Of a stretch of DNA of 64,000 bases, positions 27,433 to 36,674 are shown piece after piece; the first letter of the stretch is position 1; every line of letters begins with the position of its first letter. The DNA is from Streptomyces umbrinus (lineage in GTDB: Bacteria; Actinomycetota; Actinomycetes; Streptomycetales; Streptomycetaceae), in assembly GCF_030817415.1 (NCBI RefSeq), contig NZ_JAUSZI010000002.1, forward strand, positions 9,238,001 through 9,302,000, in the 5' to 3' direction. Made by a program: the position numbers and the translations under genes. The notes under the pieces are model-generated. The model was not told the origin of the DNA. It worked only from the letters and a program-made list of their open reading frames with translations, and did no database searches.

Positions 27433-28443
27433 TTAGTCCGGCCCCATTCTGCCCTGCTCGGCACCGCCGGACTCGGGCGCCCTCACAGGCAGTGGATACG
27501 GCGGGGGAGTGCCGCCGAACTCCGGACACACGGACTGGTGGTCGCACCAGCCGCAGAGCTTCGTGGGGCGCGGCCGCCATTCACCGGTCTCGGTGGCCAG
27601 CCGGATCGCCTCCCACAGCGCGTGCAGCTTCCGCTCGACGCGCTCCAGGTCGGCGGGGACCGGGTCGTACGTCAGGACGTCACCACTGCCCAGATAGACG
27701 AGCTGGAGGCGGCGCGGGACGACCTGCTTCAGCCGCCAGACCACGAGGGCGTAGAACTTCATCTGGAACAGGGCACCCTCCGCGTACTCCGGGCGCGGGG
27801 CCTTGCCCGTCTTGTAGTCGACGATCCGCACGTCGCCGGACGGGGCCACGTCGACGCGGTCGATGATGCCGCGCAGTTTCAGGCCCGAGTCGAGCTGGGC
27901 CTCCACGAACAGCTCGCGCTCGGCCGGTTCGAGACGGGTCGGGTCCTCCAGGGTGAACCAGCGCTCCACCAACTGCTCCGCCTCGGTCAGCCAGCGGGCC
28001 AGCCGCTCGCCCGCCGCCTTCTCGTCGGCGTCCGCGAACAGCTCGGCGAGCTCCGGCTTCGCCTCGCGCAGCCGGTCCCACTGACCGGGGATCAGCGACT
28101 TCGCGCGCGGTGCGGTCCGCTCGGTGGCCGGGGCGTCGAAGAGCCGCTCCAGCACCGCGTGCACCAGCGTGCCCCGCGTGGCCGCCTCGCTCGGCTTCTC
28201 GGGCAGCTTGTCGATCACCCGGAAGCGGTACAGCAACGGGCACTGCATGAAGTCCCCGGCCCGCGAGGGCGACAACGAGGCCGGCGGCACGGCGACGGTC
28301 GCACGAGCGGGCTCGGCGACCACGGCCGGGTCGGCCGCGGGGGCGGACGGGGCTTGGACCGGCACGTCCGCGGGCTCGGCCGAGGGGCCCGTCGGCTCGG
28401 GTTGCGGGCCCGCCTGAGTCATGCCGTCGGCGCTGGTTTCCAT
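27433..28443 (-). CDS. RecB-like PD-(D/E)XK nuclease with Fe-S cysteines
   Basis: A 336-residue single-domain nuclease. The ATG at 28443 is preferred; an in-frame ATG at 28422 is an alternative. Residues 1-60 are a Pro/Ala-rich disordered leader. The nuclease core begins at S-L-S-P-S-R-A-G-D-F-M-Q-C-P; catalytic motifs are G-I-I-D-R-V-D-V and V-D-Y-K-T-G-K. One N-terminal cysteine plus the C-terminal C-G-W-C-D-H-Q-S-V-C-P set matches the [4Fe-4S] clamp of AddB/Cas4-type nucleases. M. tuberculosis Rv2119 in the same syntenic block is a relative. The role in DNA repair is inferred from family. It is divergent from the site-2 protease gene. Confidence 0.83.
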   Translation of the reverse strand: METSADGMTQAGPQPEPTGPSAEPADVPVQAPSAPAADPAVVAEPARATVAVPPASLSPSRAGDFMQCPLLYRFRVIDKLPEKPSEAATRGTLVHAVLERLFDAPATERTAPRAKSLIPGQWDRLREAKPELAELFADADEKAAGERLARWLTEAEQLVERWFTLEDPTRLEPAERELFVEAQLDSGLKLRGIIDRVDVAPSGDVRIVDYKTGKAPRPEYAEGALFQMKFYALVVWRLKQVVPRRLQLVYLGSGDVLTYDPVPADLERVERKLHALWEAIRLATETGEWRPRPTKLCGWCDHQSVCPEFGGTPPPYPLPVRAPESGGAEQGRMGPD

Positions 28444-28627
28444 GACGACAGACCTTACGGCCCGCCACTGACAGCGCGACACACGGTGACCTGCGCGCGC
28501 ACGCCACGGAGTGGGAAACAGAGGGGGTGCCGGGGCCGAACGTGACACGACGGCCGCATACCATCGACCACAGGACCTCTCGCCGTGCATGATCGCGAGC
28601 GGGAGACGCGTCGAACGAGGGGACATC

Positions 28628-30262
28628 GTGGACGAGAGCGGCGGGAGCGGGCAGCCGCGATCCGGCACGGACGAGGCGGACGAGCGCCGTACGGGTCGGC
28701 CGCGCCCCGGCGATCCGGCCACCTCGACGGCCCGGCCGCACTCCGACGAGGAGCCGCACGACACCGACGCCCAGGCGAAACCCGAACCGGAGGCAGACAC
28801 GGCAGCGGCAGCGGGGCACCCGGACCAAACCCAGGGAACCCCGGAGGACCCGGAGGGCCCGGCGGACGACCAGGCCGCTGAAGCCGCTGGAGCCGCTGGA
28901 GCCGGAGAAGCAGGAGAAGCAGGAGAGGAGCGGGTGGACGCGCCGCCGGCCGACCTGCGGAAGGCGCCCACCTCATCGTCCGCGCCCGACCCGCGCTCCG
29001 ACGACCGCACGCCCGCACACCCCCACGACACCCACCGCACCGAGGCACACACCCCGCCCACCAAGCCCAAGTCCGGGCGGAAGCGGGGCGCGTCCGCCCG
29101 GCGAGGCAAGGAACCGGGCGGCGGCCTGCTCATGGGACGCCCCTTCGGCGTCCCCGTGTACGTGGCGCCCAGCTGGTTCCTCGTCGCCGCACTCATCACC
29201 TGGGTCTTCGGCGGCCAGCTCGACCGCGTCCTGCCCGAACTCGGCATGACCCGCTACCTCGTCTCGCTCTTCTTCGCGATCGCCTTCTACGCCTCCGTAC
29301 TCGTCCACGAGCTGGCCCACACGGTCGCCGCCCTGCGCTTCGGACTGCCGGTGCGCCGCATCCAGCTGCAGTTCTTCGGCGGTGTCTCGGAGATCGAGAA
29401 GGAGTCCGAGACCCCCGGCCGCGAGTTCGTCCTCGCCTTCGTCGGCCCCCTGCTCTCGCTGATCCTCGGCGGCCTCTTCTACCTCGCCCTGCAGGCCGTG
29501 GAACCGGGCACCGTCCCGGGCGTCCTGCTGGCCGGCCTGATGATCTCGAACCTGATCGTCGCCGCGTTCAACCTGCTCCCCGGCCTGCCCCTCGACGGCG
29601 GCAGGATGCTCCGGGCCGTCGTCTGGAAGATCACCGGCAAGCCGATGAGCGGCACGATCGCCGCCGCCTGGGTCGGCCGCGCCCTCGCGATCTCCGTACT
29701 CATCGGACTGCCCCTGCTCACCCAGTCCGGGGCGCTCGGGACCGACGCCGCGGACATCGGCGGCATGGACACCGTCATGGACGCCCTGCTCGCCGCGATC
29801 CTGGCCGCGATCATCTGGACCGGCGCCGGGAACAGCCTGCGCATGGCCCGCCTGCGCGAACACCTGCCCGAGCTGAGGGCCCGGGCCCTCACCCGCCGCG
29901 CGGTGCCCGTGGAGACCAACACCCCGCTCTCCGAGGCGTTGCGCCGGGCCAACGACGCGGGCGCCCGCGCCCTGGTCGTGGTCGACCCCGACGGCGAACC
30001 CCTCTCCCTGGTCCGCGAGGCCGCCATCGTCGGCGTACCGGAACACCGCCGCCCCTGGGTCGCCGTCAGCGGCCTCGCCCAGGACCTGACGGACGGTATG
30101 CGGGTCTCCGCCGAACTGGCCGGAGAGGACCTCCTGGAGGCCCTGCGGGCGGCTCCCGCGACCGAGTACCTGGTGGTGGAGGACTCCGGCGAGATCTACG
30201 GAGTCCTCTCGGCGGCGGACGTGGAGAAGGCGTTCGTGAAGGCAATGGCCAGGCCCTCCTGA
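28628..30262 (+). CDS. site-2 protease family (M50) with long disordered N-terminus and C-terminal CBS-type region
   Basis: A 544-residue intramembrane metalloprotease. I take the GTG at 28628, preceded by GAGGGGAC; an upstream ATG at 28589 is possible. Residues 1-165 are an unusual Glu/Pro/Ala/Asp-rich disordered extension with a G-E-A-G-E-A-G repeat. The membrane core carries the zinc motif H-E-L-A-H (227-231) and the third ligand in P-L-D-G-G-R (Asp323). The C-terminal 140 residues resemble a CBS pair, typical of SpoIVFB-like M50B proteases. It may cleave a membrane-bound regulator; no partner is adjacent. TrmI follows after about 60 bp with its own leaderless promoter. Confidence 0.85.
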   Translation: MDESGGSGQPRSGTDEADERRTGRPRPGDPATSTARPHSDEEPHDTDAQAKPEPEADTAAAAGHPDQTQGTPEDPEGPADDQAAEAAGAAGAGEAGEAGEERVDAPPADLRKAPTSSSAPDPRSDDRTPAHPHDTHRTEAHTPPTKPKSGRKRGASARRGKEPGGGLLMGRPFGVPVYVAPSWFLVAALITWVFGGQLDRVLPELGMTRYLVSLFFAIAFYASVLVHELAHTVAALRFGLPVRRIQLQFFGGVSEIEKESETPGREFVLAFVGPLLSLILGGLFYLALQAVEPGTVPGVLLAGLMISNLIVAAFNLLPGLPLDGGRMLRAVVWKITGKPMSGTIAAAWVGRALAISVLIGLPLLTQSGALGTDAADIGGMDTVMDALLAAILAAIIWTGAGNSLRMARLREHLPELRARALTRRAVPVETNTPLSEALRRANDAGARALVVVDPDGEPLSLVREAAIVGVPEHRRPWVAVSGLAQDLTDGMRVSAELAGEDLLEALRAAPATEYLVVEDSGEIYGVLSAADVEKAFVKAMARPS

Positions 30263-30311
30263 AGGCGGCGGCGAGGCCCTCCTGGTGGTCGGCGGCCTCC
30301 GGTAGGACCGG

Positions 30312-30317
30312 TAGGCT
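30312..30317 (+). promoter_or_regulatory. -10 TAGGCT of trmI, probably leaderless
   Basis: TAGGCT is six bases upstream of the ATG at 30324, the same geometry as mshC, and no Shine-Dalgarno sequence is present. Confidence 0.55.
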
Positions 30318-30323
30318 GTTCAC

Positions 30324-31226
30324 ATGTCCGAACCGACCGGTGCCGCCCGCCGACGTGGGCCCTTCAAGGTCGGGGACCAGGTACAGCTGACCGACCCCAA
30401 GGGCCGCCACTACACGTTCACGCTCGAAGCGGGGAAGAACTTCCACACCCACAAGGGTTCCTTCCCGCACGACGAGCTGATCGGCTCTCCCGAGGGCAGC
30501 GTTGTCCGCACCACGGGGAACGTGGCCTATCTGGCACTGCGCCCCCTGCTCCCCGACTACGTCCTGTCCATGCCCCGCGGCGCCGCCGTGGTCTACCCCA
30601 AGGACGCGGGGCAGATCCTGGCCTTCGCCGACATCTTCCCCGGCGCACGCGTCGTGGAAGCGGGCGTGGGCTCCGGCTCGCTCAGCAGTTTCCTGCTGCG
30701 CGCCATCGGTGACCAGGGCATGCTGCACTCGTACGAGCGCCGCGAGGACTTCGCCGAGATCGCCCAGCAGAACGTGGAGCGCTACTTCGGCGGCCCGCAC
30801 CCCGCCTGGCAGCTCACCGTCGGGGACCTCCAGGACAACCTCAGCGACACCGAGGTCGACCGCGTCATCCTCGACATGCTCGCCCCGTGGGAGTGCCTGG
30901 AGGCCGTCTCCAAGGCCCTCGTCCCCGGCGGCATCGTCTGCTGCTACGTGGCGACCACCACCCAGCTCGCCCGGACCGTCGAGTCCATCCGTGAGATCGG
31001 CTGCTTCAACGAGCCGAGCGCCTGGGAGTCGATGGTCCGCAACTGGCACATCGAGGGCCTGGCCGTCCGCCCCGACCACCGGATGATCGGGCACACCGGC
31101 TTCCTGCTCACCGCCCGCCGCCTCGCGGACGGCGTCGAGCCGCCCATGCGCCGCCGCCGTCCCTCCAAGGGCGCGTACGGCGACGACTACACCGGTCCGA
31201 ACGCCGACGGGGGCGCCGGCCGCTGA
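30324..31226 (+). CDS. trmI: tRNA (adenine-58-N1)-methyltransferase
   Basis: A 300-residue class I SAM-dependent methyltransferase forming m1A58 in the T-loop of tRNAs. The N-terminal beta domain (about 10-75) and the SAM-binding motif V-V-E-A-G-V-G-S-G-S-L-S (near 108-119) are clear; the catalytic aspartate is in I-L-D-M-L-A-P-W. M. tuberculosis Rv2118c is the structurally known orthologue from the same block. The C-terminal 25 residues are basic then Gly/Asp rich. A strong terminator follows 50 bases after the stop. Confidence 0.93.
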   Translation: MSEPTGAARRRGPFKVGDQVQLTDPKGRHYTFTLEAGKNFHTHKGSFPHDELIGSPEGSVVRTTGNVAYLALRPLLPDYVLSMPRGAAVVYPKDAGQILAFADIFPGARVVEAGVGSGSLSSFLLRAIGDQGMLHSYERREDFAEIAQQNVERYFGGPHPAWQLTVGDLQDNLSDTEVDRVILDMLAPWECLEAVSKALVPGGIVCCYVATTTQLARTVESIREIGCFNEPSAWESMVRNWHIEGLAVRPDHRMIGHTGFLLTARRLADGVEPPMRRRRPSKGAYGDDYTGPNADGGAGR

Positions 31227-31276
31227 CCGACGAAGGCCCGGCCGCCGTGGCGGCCCGGTGCCGCGTACAACGCTCA

Positions 31277-31330
31277 AGCGTCGTGGCCGAGTTCCCGGGA
31301 GCACCTCGGGAACTCGGCCACGACGCTTTT
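31277..31330 (+). terminator. strong terminator downstream of trmI
   Basis: Perfect 21-base inverted repeat (31277-31297 with 31307-31327), nine-base loop, followed by TTTCCC. It is the longest stem in the window. Confidence 0.85.
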
Positions 31331-31440
31331 CCCTTGACGCCCCGGCAGTAACTCGGGACCCCGCCGTTCCCTCAAGGTGTGACGTGTGGCACCATGCTGG
31401 CCACCCCCACCGGCACAGCCCTCACAGGAGACACTTCCTA

Positions 31441-32016
31441 GTGCAGCAATCCGCCGTTCCGGAACTGGCACACACGCACACCCGTCCGATCCACTGGCTG
31501 GCCACGGCGACCGCCCTCGCCGGGGTGGTCGCGGTCTCCGGCTTCCTGCAGCCCGACCGGGCCACCGCCGCCCAGCACGGCCCCGAGTCGAAGACCGCCC
31601 CGGCCGCTGTGGCGGCCCCCGACCCGGCCGGCGTCGAATTCCCGATCGAGTGCGGTCCCACCGAGGCCGCTGTCCAGAAACAGGCCTCCGGCGACCTCGA
31701 CGGCGACGGCCGCCCCGAGACGGTCGCGGTGGTCCGCTGCGAGGCCGGCTCCGGCACTCCGCCCAGCGGTGTCTACGTCGTCACGCGGTCCGCGGACGAC
31801 CCGAAACCCCGCGTCGTCGCCACCCTGGTCGACCCGAAGGAGCGTCTGAGCGTCGAGGGATTCGCCGTCCGTGACGCGACGATCACCGCGACCCTCCTCG
31901 GCTACTCGTCGCGCGACGTACCGAGTTGCTGTCCGGACGTGACCGAGCGCGCCAAGTGGCAGTGGAAGAACGGCGCGTTCGTACGCTCGACACCGTCCGA
32001 GGCCCACAGCGTGTGA
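31441..32016 (+). CDS. secreted hypothetical protein with FG-GAP/VCBS-like motif
   Basis: A 191-residue protein, not a recognised named family. The GTG at 31441 is preceded by AGGAG; the frame extends upstream through the trmI terminator, which excludes the longer start. A hydrophobic segment at residues 18-35 (W-L-A-T-A-T-A-L-A-G-V-V-A-V) acts as signal peptide or anchor. The mature part holds S-G-D-L-D-G-D-G-R-P-E-T-V-A-V-V-R-C, a calcium-binding-type FG-GAP/VCBS motif, and a C-C pair near residue 160, so disulfide bonds are likely. It is convergent with the ferredoxin gene; a shared terminator lies between. Confidence 0.7.
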   Translation: MQQSAVPELAHTHTRPIHWLATATALAGVVAVSGFLQPDRATAAQHGPESKTAPAAVAAPDPAGVEFPIECGPTEAAVQKQASGDLDGDGRPETVAVVRCEAGSGTPPSGVYVVTRSADDPKPRVVATLVDPKERLSVEGFAVRDATITATLLGYSSRDVPSCCPDVTERAKWQWKNGAFVRSTPSEAHSV

Positions 32017-32051
32017 CGGAGGGCAGGGCGTGAGAAATCAGACAAGCTGTT

Positions 32052-32081
32052 ACGCGGAGTGGCCTTTTGGTCACTCCGCGT
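32052..32081. terminator. bidirectional terminator overlapping the ferredoxin stop codon
   Basis: Thirteen-base stem with one wobble and a TTTT loop (32052-32064 with 32069-32081). The ferredoxin stop codon (32071-32073, reverse strand) lies inside the stem. Confidence 0.75.
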
Positions 32082-32370
32082 CGGGGCCGTAGACCTCGAC
32101 CCTGTCCGAAACCCGACGCACGTGGATGCAGTCGCCCGGGCACTCCTTCGCGGAGTCGGCGACATCACGCAGAAGCGTCAGCGGTACGGGCGTTGTGGCG
32201 CCCGGGGCCTGCAGGAGTTCGTCCTGGGAACTCTTCACGTAGGCCAGGCCGTCGATGTCCAGCTCGAAGACCTCGGGGGCGTACTGGGCGCAGATTCCGT
32301 CGCCGGTACAGAGGTCCTGGTCGATCCAGACCTCAAGCCCCTCGCCGTCGACTCCGGCCTCCTGCTGCAC
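32071..32370 (-). CDS. 3Fe-4S/4Fe-4S type ferredoxin
   Basis: A 99-residue small acidic electron carrier. The GTG at 32370 has AGGAGAAAAG upstream; longer versions to 32538 lack a site. Cluster ligands lie in C-T-G-D-G-I-C (first pair) and C-P-G-D-C-I-H-V (near the C-terminus), with the common A-P-E-V-F-E-L phrase between. The middle (residues 45-65) has an insertion compared with short P450-partner ferredoxins. A redox partner cannot be assigned; no P450 or reductase gene is close. It is divergent from arc, sharing the 260-bp region between. Confidence 0.85.
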   Translation of the reverse strand: MQQEAGVDGEGLEVWIDQDLCTGDGICAQYAPEVFELDIDGLAYVKSSQDELLQAPGATTPVPLTLLRDVADSAKECPGDCIHVRRVSDRVEVYGPDAE

Positions 32371-32629
32371 GGTCTTTTCTCCTGCCGTTTCCTGCGCCGA
32401 GCGATCCGAAGACTTGGGAATCGGGCCAGCTCTGGCGGGTGTTGAACACTTCGACCCTACCTCCGTCGGCTTCCCAACCATGTTGTGTGGGTATTCCACT
32501 GGCGTGAGGGAGAGCGCAAGGGTGAAGATCGGACACACCTCGACCGTCTTTGTGATCTAGGGGTTTCAATCGACACCCACCCAGGTAGGGTCTGGAAGCG
32601 TCCAGCTCCCCTTGGAGGAGGTGAGGACC

Positions 32630-34396
32630 GTGGCAGCCCACGACGACGACATGAACCGCGGCATCCGCCCGGGACGAGGGTCCGACGACCCGTCCGGGCA
32701 GATTGCCTACCTTGAGCAGGAGATCGCCGTCCTGCGACGCAAGCTCGCCGACTCTCCGCGACACACGAGGATTCTCGAAGAGCGGATCGTCGAGCTGCAG
32801 ACAAACCTGGCCGGCGTGTCCGCGCAGAACGAGCGGCTCGCCAACACCCTCCGAGAGGCCCGCGACCAGATCGTGGCACTCAAGGAGGAGGTCGACCGGC
32901 TCGCACAGCCGCCGGCCGGCTTCGGTGTCTTCCTCGTGGCGAACGAGGACGGTACGGCCGACATCTTCACCGGGGGCCGCAAGCTCCGGGTGAACGTCAG
33001 CCCCAGCGTCGAGCTCGAAGAGCTCAGGCGCGGCCAGGAAGTGATGCTCAACGAAGCCCTCAACGTGGTCGAGGCCATGGAGTACGAGAGCGTCGGCGAC
33101 ATCGTCACCCTCAAGGAGATCCTCGAGGACGGCGAGCGCGCCCTCGTGGTGGGGCACACCGACGAGGAAAGGGTGGTGCGGCTCGCCGAGCCGCTGATGG
33201 ACGTCACCATCCGCCCCGGCGACGCCCTGCTGCTCGAACCCCGCTCCGGCTATGTCTACGAGGTCGTTCCCAAGAGCGAGGTCGAGGAGCTCGTCCTCGA
33301 AGAGGTCCCCGACATCGGCTACGAGCAGATCGGCGGTCTGGGCGGCCAGATCGAGATGATCCGCGACGCGGTCGAGCTCCCGTACCTCTACCCCGATCTG
33401 TTCAAGGAGCACGAACTGCGGCCGCCCAAGGGCGTACTGCTGTACGGGCCCCCCGGATGCGGTAAGACGCTCATCGCCAAGGCCGTCGCCAACTCGCTGG
33501 CCAAGAAGGTCGCCGAGGTGACCGGACAGGCCACGGGCAAGAGCTTCTTCCTCAACATCAAGGGCCCCGAGCTCCTCAACAAGTACGTCGGTGAGACCGA
33601 GCGGCAGATCCGCCTCGTCTTCCAGCGTGCTCGTGAGAAGGCCAGCGAGGGCACCCCCGTCATCGTCTTCTTCGACGAGATGGAGTCCCTCTTCCGCACC
33701 CGTGGATCGGGCGTCAGCTCGGACGTGGAGAACACCATCGTCCCGCAGCTGCTCGCCGAGATCGACGGCGTGGAGGGCCTGCAGAACGTGGTGGTGATCG
33801 GCGCCTCGAACCGTGAGGACATGATCGACCCCGCGATCCTGCGTCCCGGCCGTCTCGACGTGAAGATCAAGATCGAGCGTCCGGACGCCGAGGCGGCCAA
33901 GGACATCTTCGCCAAGTACCTCACCGAGCGCCTCCCGCTGCACTCCGACGACGTCGGCGAGCACGGCGGCAGCAAGACCACCACGGTCCAGAGCATGATC
34001 CAGACCGCCGTCGAGCACATGTACACCGAGTCCGAGGAGAACCGCTTCCTCGAGGTCACGTACGCCAACGGCGACAAGGAAGTCCTGTACTTCAAGGACT
34101 TCAACTCCGGCGCCATGATCGAGAACATCGTCGGCCGCGCCAAGAAGATGGCGATCAAGGACTTCCTCGAGCACAGCCAGAAGGGTCTGCGGGTCTCCCA
34201 CCTGCTCCAGGCCTGCGTGGACGAGTTCAAGGAGAACGAGGACCTGCCGAACACCACCAACCCGGACGACTGGGCCCGTATCTCCGGAAAGAAGGGCGAA
34301 CGGATCGTTTACATCCGGACGCTCATCACCGGAAAGCAGGGCGCGGACACCGGACGCTCCATCGACACGGTGGCGAACACCGGTCAGTACCTGTAA
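32630..34396 (+). CDS. arc: proteasome-activating AAA ATPase Arc/Mpa
   Basis: A 588-residue hexameric unfoldase that recognises Pup-tagged proteins and threads them into the 20S core. The GTG at 32630 follows GGAGGAGGTGAGG. Domains: N-terminal coiled coil (about 24-92) that binds Pup, tandem OB folds (about 95-240), AAA module with Walker A G-P-P-G-C-G-K-T (273-280) and Walker B I-V-F-F-D-E (Asp349, Glu350). The protein ends T-G-Q-Y-L, the C-terminal motif that docks to the proteasome. It is followed by a terminator and then dop, so dop has its own promoter. Orthologue of M. tuberculosis mpa. Confidence 0.96.
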   Translation: MAAHDDDMNRGIRPGRGSDDPSGQIAYLEQEIAVLRRKLADSPRHTRILEERIVELQTNLAGVSAQNERLANTLREARDQIVALKEEVDRLAQPPAGFGVFLVANEDGTADIFTGGRKLRVNVSPSVELEELRRGQEVMLNEALNVVEAMEYESVGDIVTLKEILEDGERALVVGHTDEERVVRLAEPLMDVTIRPGDALLLEPRSGYVYEVVPKSEVEELVLEEVPDIGYEQIGGLGGQIEMIRDAVELPYLYPDLFKEHELRPPKGVLLYGPPGCGKTLIAKAVANSLAKKVAEVTGQATGKSFFLNIKGPELLNKYVGETERQIRLVFQRAREKASEGTPVIVFFDEMESLFRTRGSGVSSDVENTIVPQLLAEIDGVEGLQNVVVIGASNREDMIDPAILRPGRLDVKIKIERPDAEAAKDIFAKYLTERLPLHSDDVGEHGGSKTTTVQSMIQTAVEHMYTESEENRFLEVTYANGDKEVLYFKDFNSGAMIENIVGRAKKMAIKDFLEHSQKGLRVSHLLQACVDEFKENEDLPNTTNPDDWARISGKKGERIVYIRTLITGKQGADTGRSIDTVANTGQYL

Positions 34397-34406
34397 AAGA
34401 CAGGGT

Positions 34407-34448
34407 GGCTGCGGGTGCCCTCACTGGGTACCCGCAGCCGACTGTTTT
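34407..34448 (+). terminator. arc terminator
   Basis: Fourteen-base stem with one wobble (34407-34420 with 34426-34439), TCACT loop and ACTGTTTT tail, 10 bases after the arc stop. Confidence 0.85.
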
Positions 34449-34630
34449 CCAGGGCACAGCTGGAGCTGAGCAATGACGCAAATGATCTCCCCACCAGCGC
34501 AAAGGCGCTCTAGGCTCTTCGGTACCGCCGAGTCGCGCAGTGCGGGGACGGGCACCGCACACGCACCGGAGCGCCAGCGGTACTTGAGCTGCGTCCCCGA
34601 CCGAGGACGCAGCCGGGCAAGGAGGGCCGC

Positions 34631-36142
34631 ATGACCGTACGGCGAGTAATGGGCATCGAGACGGAGTACGGGATCTCCGTCCCCGGCCACCCCAACGCCA
34701 ATGCCATGCTCACCTCGTCCCAGATCGTCAACGCCTACGCGGCGGCGATGCACCGGGCCCGGCGGGCCCGCTGGGACTTCGAGGAGGAGAACCCGCTGCG
34801 GGACGCGCGGGGCTTCGACCTCGCCCGCGAGGCCGCCGACTCCAGTCAGCTCACCGACGAGGACATCGGCCTCGCCAATGTCATCCTCACCAACGGGGCG
34901 CGGCTGTACGTGGACCACGCACACCCGGAGTACAGCTCTCCCGAGGTGACCAACCCGATGGACGCCGTTCTGTGGGACAAGGCCGGCGAGCGCATCATGG
35001 CGGAGGCCGCGGAGCGCGCGGCCCAGCTGCCCGGCGCCCAGCCGATCCACCTCTACAAGAACAACACTGACAACAAGGGCGCCTCGTACGGCACGCACGA
35101 GAACTACCTGATGAAGCGGGAGACCCCCTTCTCGGACATCGTGCGCCACCTCACGCCGTTCTTCGTCTCACGCCAGGTCGTCACCGGAGCGGGCCGCGTC
35201 GGTATCGGCCAGGACGGGCACGAGCACGGCTTCCAGCTCAGTCAGCGCGCCGACTACTTCGAGGTCGAGGTGGGCCTCGAAACCACTCTCAAGCGCCCGA
35301 TCATCAACACGCGTGACGAGCCGCACGCGGACGCCGAGAAGTACCGCCGCCTGCACGTGATCATCGGCGACGCGAACCTCTCGGAGATCTCGACCTATCT
35401 CAAGCTCGGCACGACCGCCCTCGTCCTGTCGATGATCGAGGAGGGCTTCATCGCCGTGGACCTCGCCGTGGACCAGCCGGTGCGCACGCTGCACCAGGTC
35501 TCGCACGACCCGACCCTCAAGCGCCTGATCACTCTCCGTAGCGGCCGGACGCTCACCGCGGTCCAGCTGCAGATGGAGTACTTCGAACTGGCGCGCAAGT
35601 ACGTCGAGGAGCGGTTCGGCGCGGACGCGGACGAGCAGACCAAGGACGTGCTCACTCGTTGGGAGGACGTCCTGGGGCGCCTGGAGAGCGATCCCATGAG
35701 TCTGGCGGGCGAGCTGGACTGGGTGGCCAAGCGGGAGCTCATGGAGGGCTACCGGCGCCGTGACAGCCTCGAATGGGATGCTGCACGGCTGCACCTGGTC
35801 GACCTCCAGTACGCCGACGTGCGCTCGGAGAAGGGCCTCTACAACCGTCTCGTGGCCCGTGGCAGGATGAAGCGGCTGCTGGACGAGACGGACGTGGAGC
35901 GGGCCGAGACGAAGCCGCCGGAGGACACGCGCGCGTACTTCCGCGGGCGCTGTCTGGAGCAGTACGCGGACGACGTCGCGGCGGCCTCCTGGGACTCGGT
36001 GATCTTCGATCTGCCGGGCCGGGACTCGCTCCAGCGGGTCCCAACCCTCGAGCCGCTTCGCGGAACGCGTAATCACGTCAAGGAGCTCCTCGACCGCTGC
36101 CGTACGGCGGAAGACCTGGTCAGGGTCCTTTCGGGCGGCTGA
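34631..36142 (+). CDS. dop: Pup deamidase/depupylase
   Basis: A 503-residue glutamine-synthetase-like enzyme that removes Pup from substrates and, in species with Gln-ending Pup, deamidates it. The N-terminal [10 protein letters not shown] motif and the H-L-Y-K-N-N-T-D region hold metal/ATP-binding residues. The Dop-specific loop after residue 40, absent from PafA, is present (around residues 41-60). In this organism Pup already ends in Glu, so only depupylation is expected. A -10 like TAGGCT (34508-34513) lies 110 bases upstream of the ATG, giving a long leader. GCAAGGAGG sits 5' of the start. Confidence 0.95.
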   Translation: MTVRRVMGIETEYGISVPGHPNANAMLTSSQIVNAYAAAMHRARRARWDFEEENPLRDARGFDLAREAADSSQLTDEDIGLANVILTNGARLYVDHAHPEYSSPEVTNPMDAVLWDKAGERIMAEAAERAAQLPGAQPIHLYKNNTDNKGASYGTHENYLMKRETPFSDIVRHLTPFFVSRQVVTGAGRVGIGQDGHEHGFQLSQRADYFEVEVGLETTLKRPIINTRDEPHADAEKYRRLHVIIGDANLSEISTYLKLGTTALVLSMIEEGFIAVDLAVDQPVRTLHQVSHDPTLKRLITLRSGRTLTAVQLQMEYFELARKYVEERFGADADEQTKDVLTRWEDVLGRLESDPMSLAGELDWVAKRELMEGYRRRDSLEWDAARLHLVDLQYADVRSEKGLYNRLVARGRMKRLLDETDVERAETKPPEDTRAYFRGRCLEQYADDVAAASWDSVIFDLPGRDSLQRVPTLEPLRGTRNHVKELLDRCRTAEDLVRVLSGG

Positions 36143-36248
36143 TCGGACCGCCGCGGCCCTCGGACCGATACGGCGGGGCGAGGTGGAAAGAGGCGGCGTC
36201 CGGGAATCATCGAGGTGGCCCCCGGACGTTGTAGCAACTGCGGGGCCG

Positions 36249-36271
36249 ATGTCGGACCCTGCTTGTAGGGT
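36249..36271 (+). promoter_or_regulatory. pup promoter, weak resemblance to the PafBC (RecA-NDp) motif
   Basis: ATGTCGGAC, eight bases, TAGGGT. Spacing and the -10 fit the RecA-NDp pattern (TTGTCRGTG-N8-TAGNNT); the upstream half matches in six of nine positions. The pup ATG follows 37 bases after the -10. Confidence 0.35.
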
Positions 36272-36307
36272 CTGATCAAGAACGTCGAACCGAGCGGGGT
36301 GAGGGTT

Positions 36308-36526
36308 ATGGCGACCAAGGACACCGGCGGCGGACAGCAGAAGGCGACACGCAACACCGAGGAGGTCGAGGAGACCGCGCAGGACGCGCAGGGATCCGAA
36401 GACCTCAAGGAGCGCCAGGAGAAGCTGTCGGACGATGTCGACTCCGTACTGGACGAGATCGACGACGTCCTCGAGGAGAACGCAGAGGACTTCGTGCGTT
36501 CCTTCGTCCAGAAGGGCGGAGAGTAA
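36308..36526 (+). CDS. pup: prokaryotic ubiquitin-like protein Pup
   Basis: A 72-residue intrinsically disordered tag that PafA conjugates through its C-terminal glutamate to substrate lysines. The ATG at 36308 (MATKDTGGGQQ) follows GGGGTGAGGG. The Arc-binding helix L-S-D-D-V-D-S-V-L-D-E-I-D-D-V-L-E is at residues 41-57. The end is F-V-Q-K-G-G-E: glutamate is encoded directly, unlike mycobacterial Gly-Gly-Gln, so no deamidation is required. It lies between dop (165 bp) and prcB (148 bp). Confidence 0.96.
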   Translation: MATKDTGGGQQKATRNTEEVEETAQDAQGSEDLKERQEKLSDDVDSVLDEIDDVLEENAEDFVRSFVQKGGE

Positions 36527-36674
36527 CCCCGGTTGTCCGCCCCGGAGTCGGCCCGTTCCATCGGGTCGGCGCCGGGACGGATGACTGGCGTAGGTACGGG
36601 TATGGTCCGTGCACAGATTTGATGATCGGCTCGGCCGTCCCCGGCGGGCCGCCGCCTACGTGGAAGGACATCGC

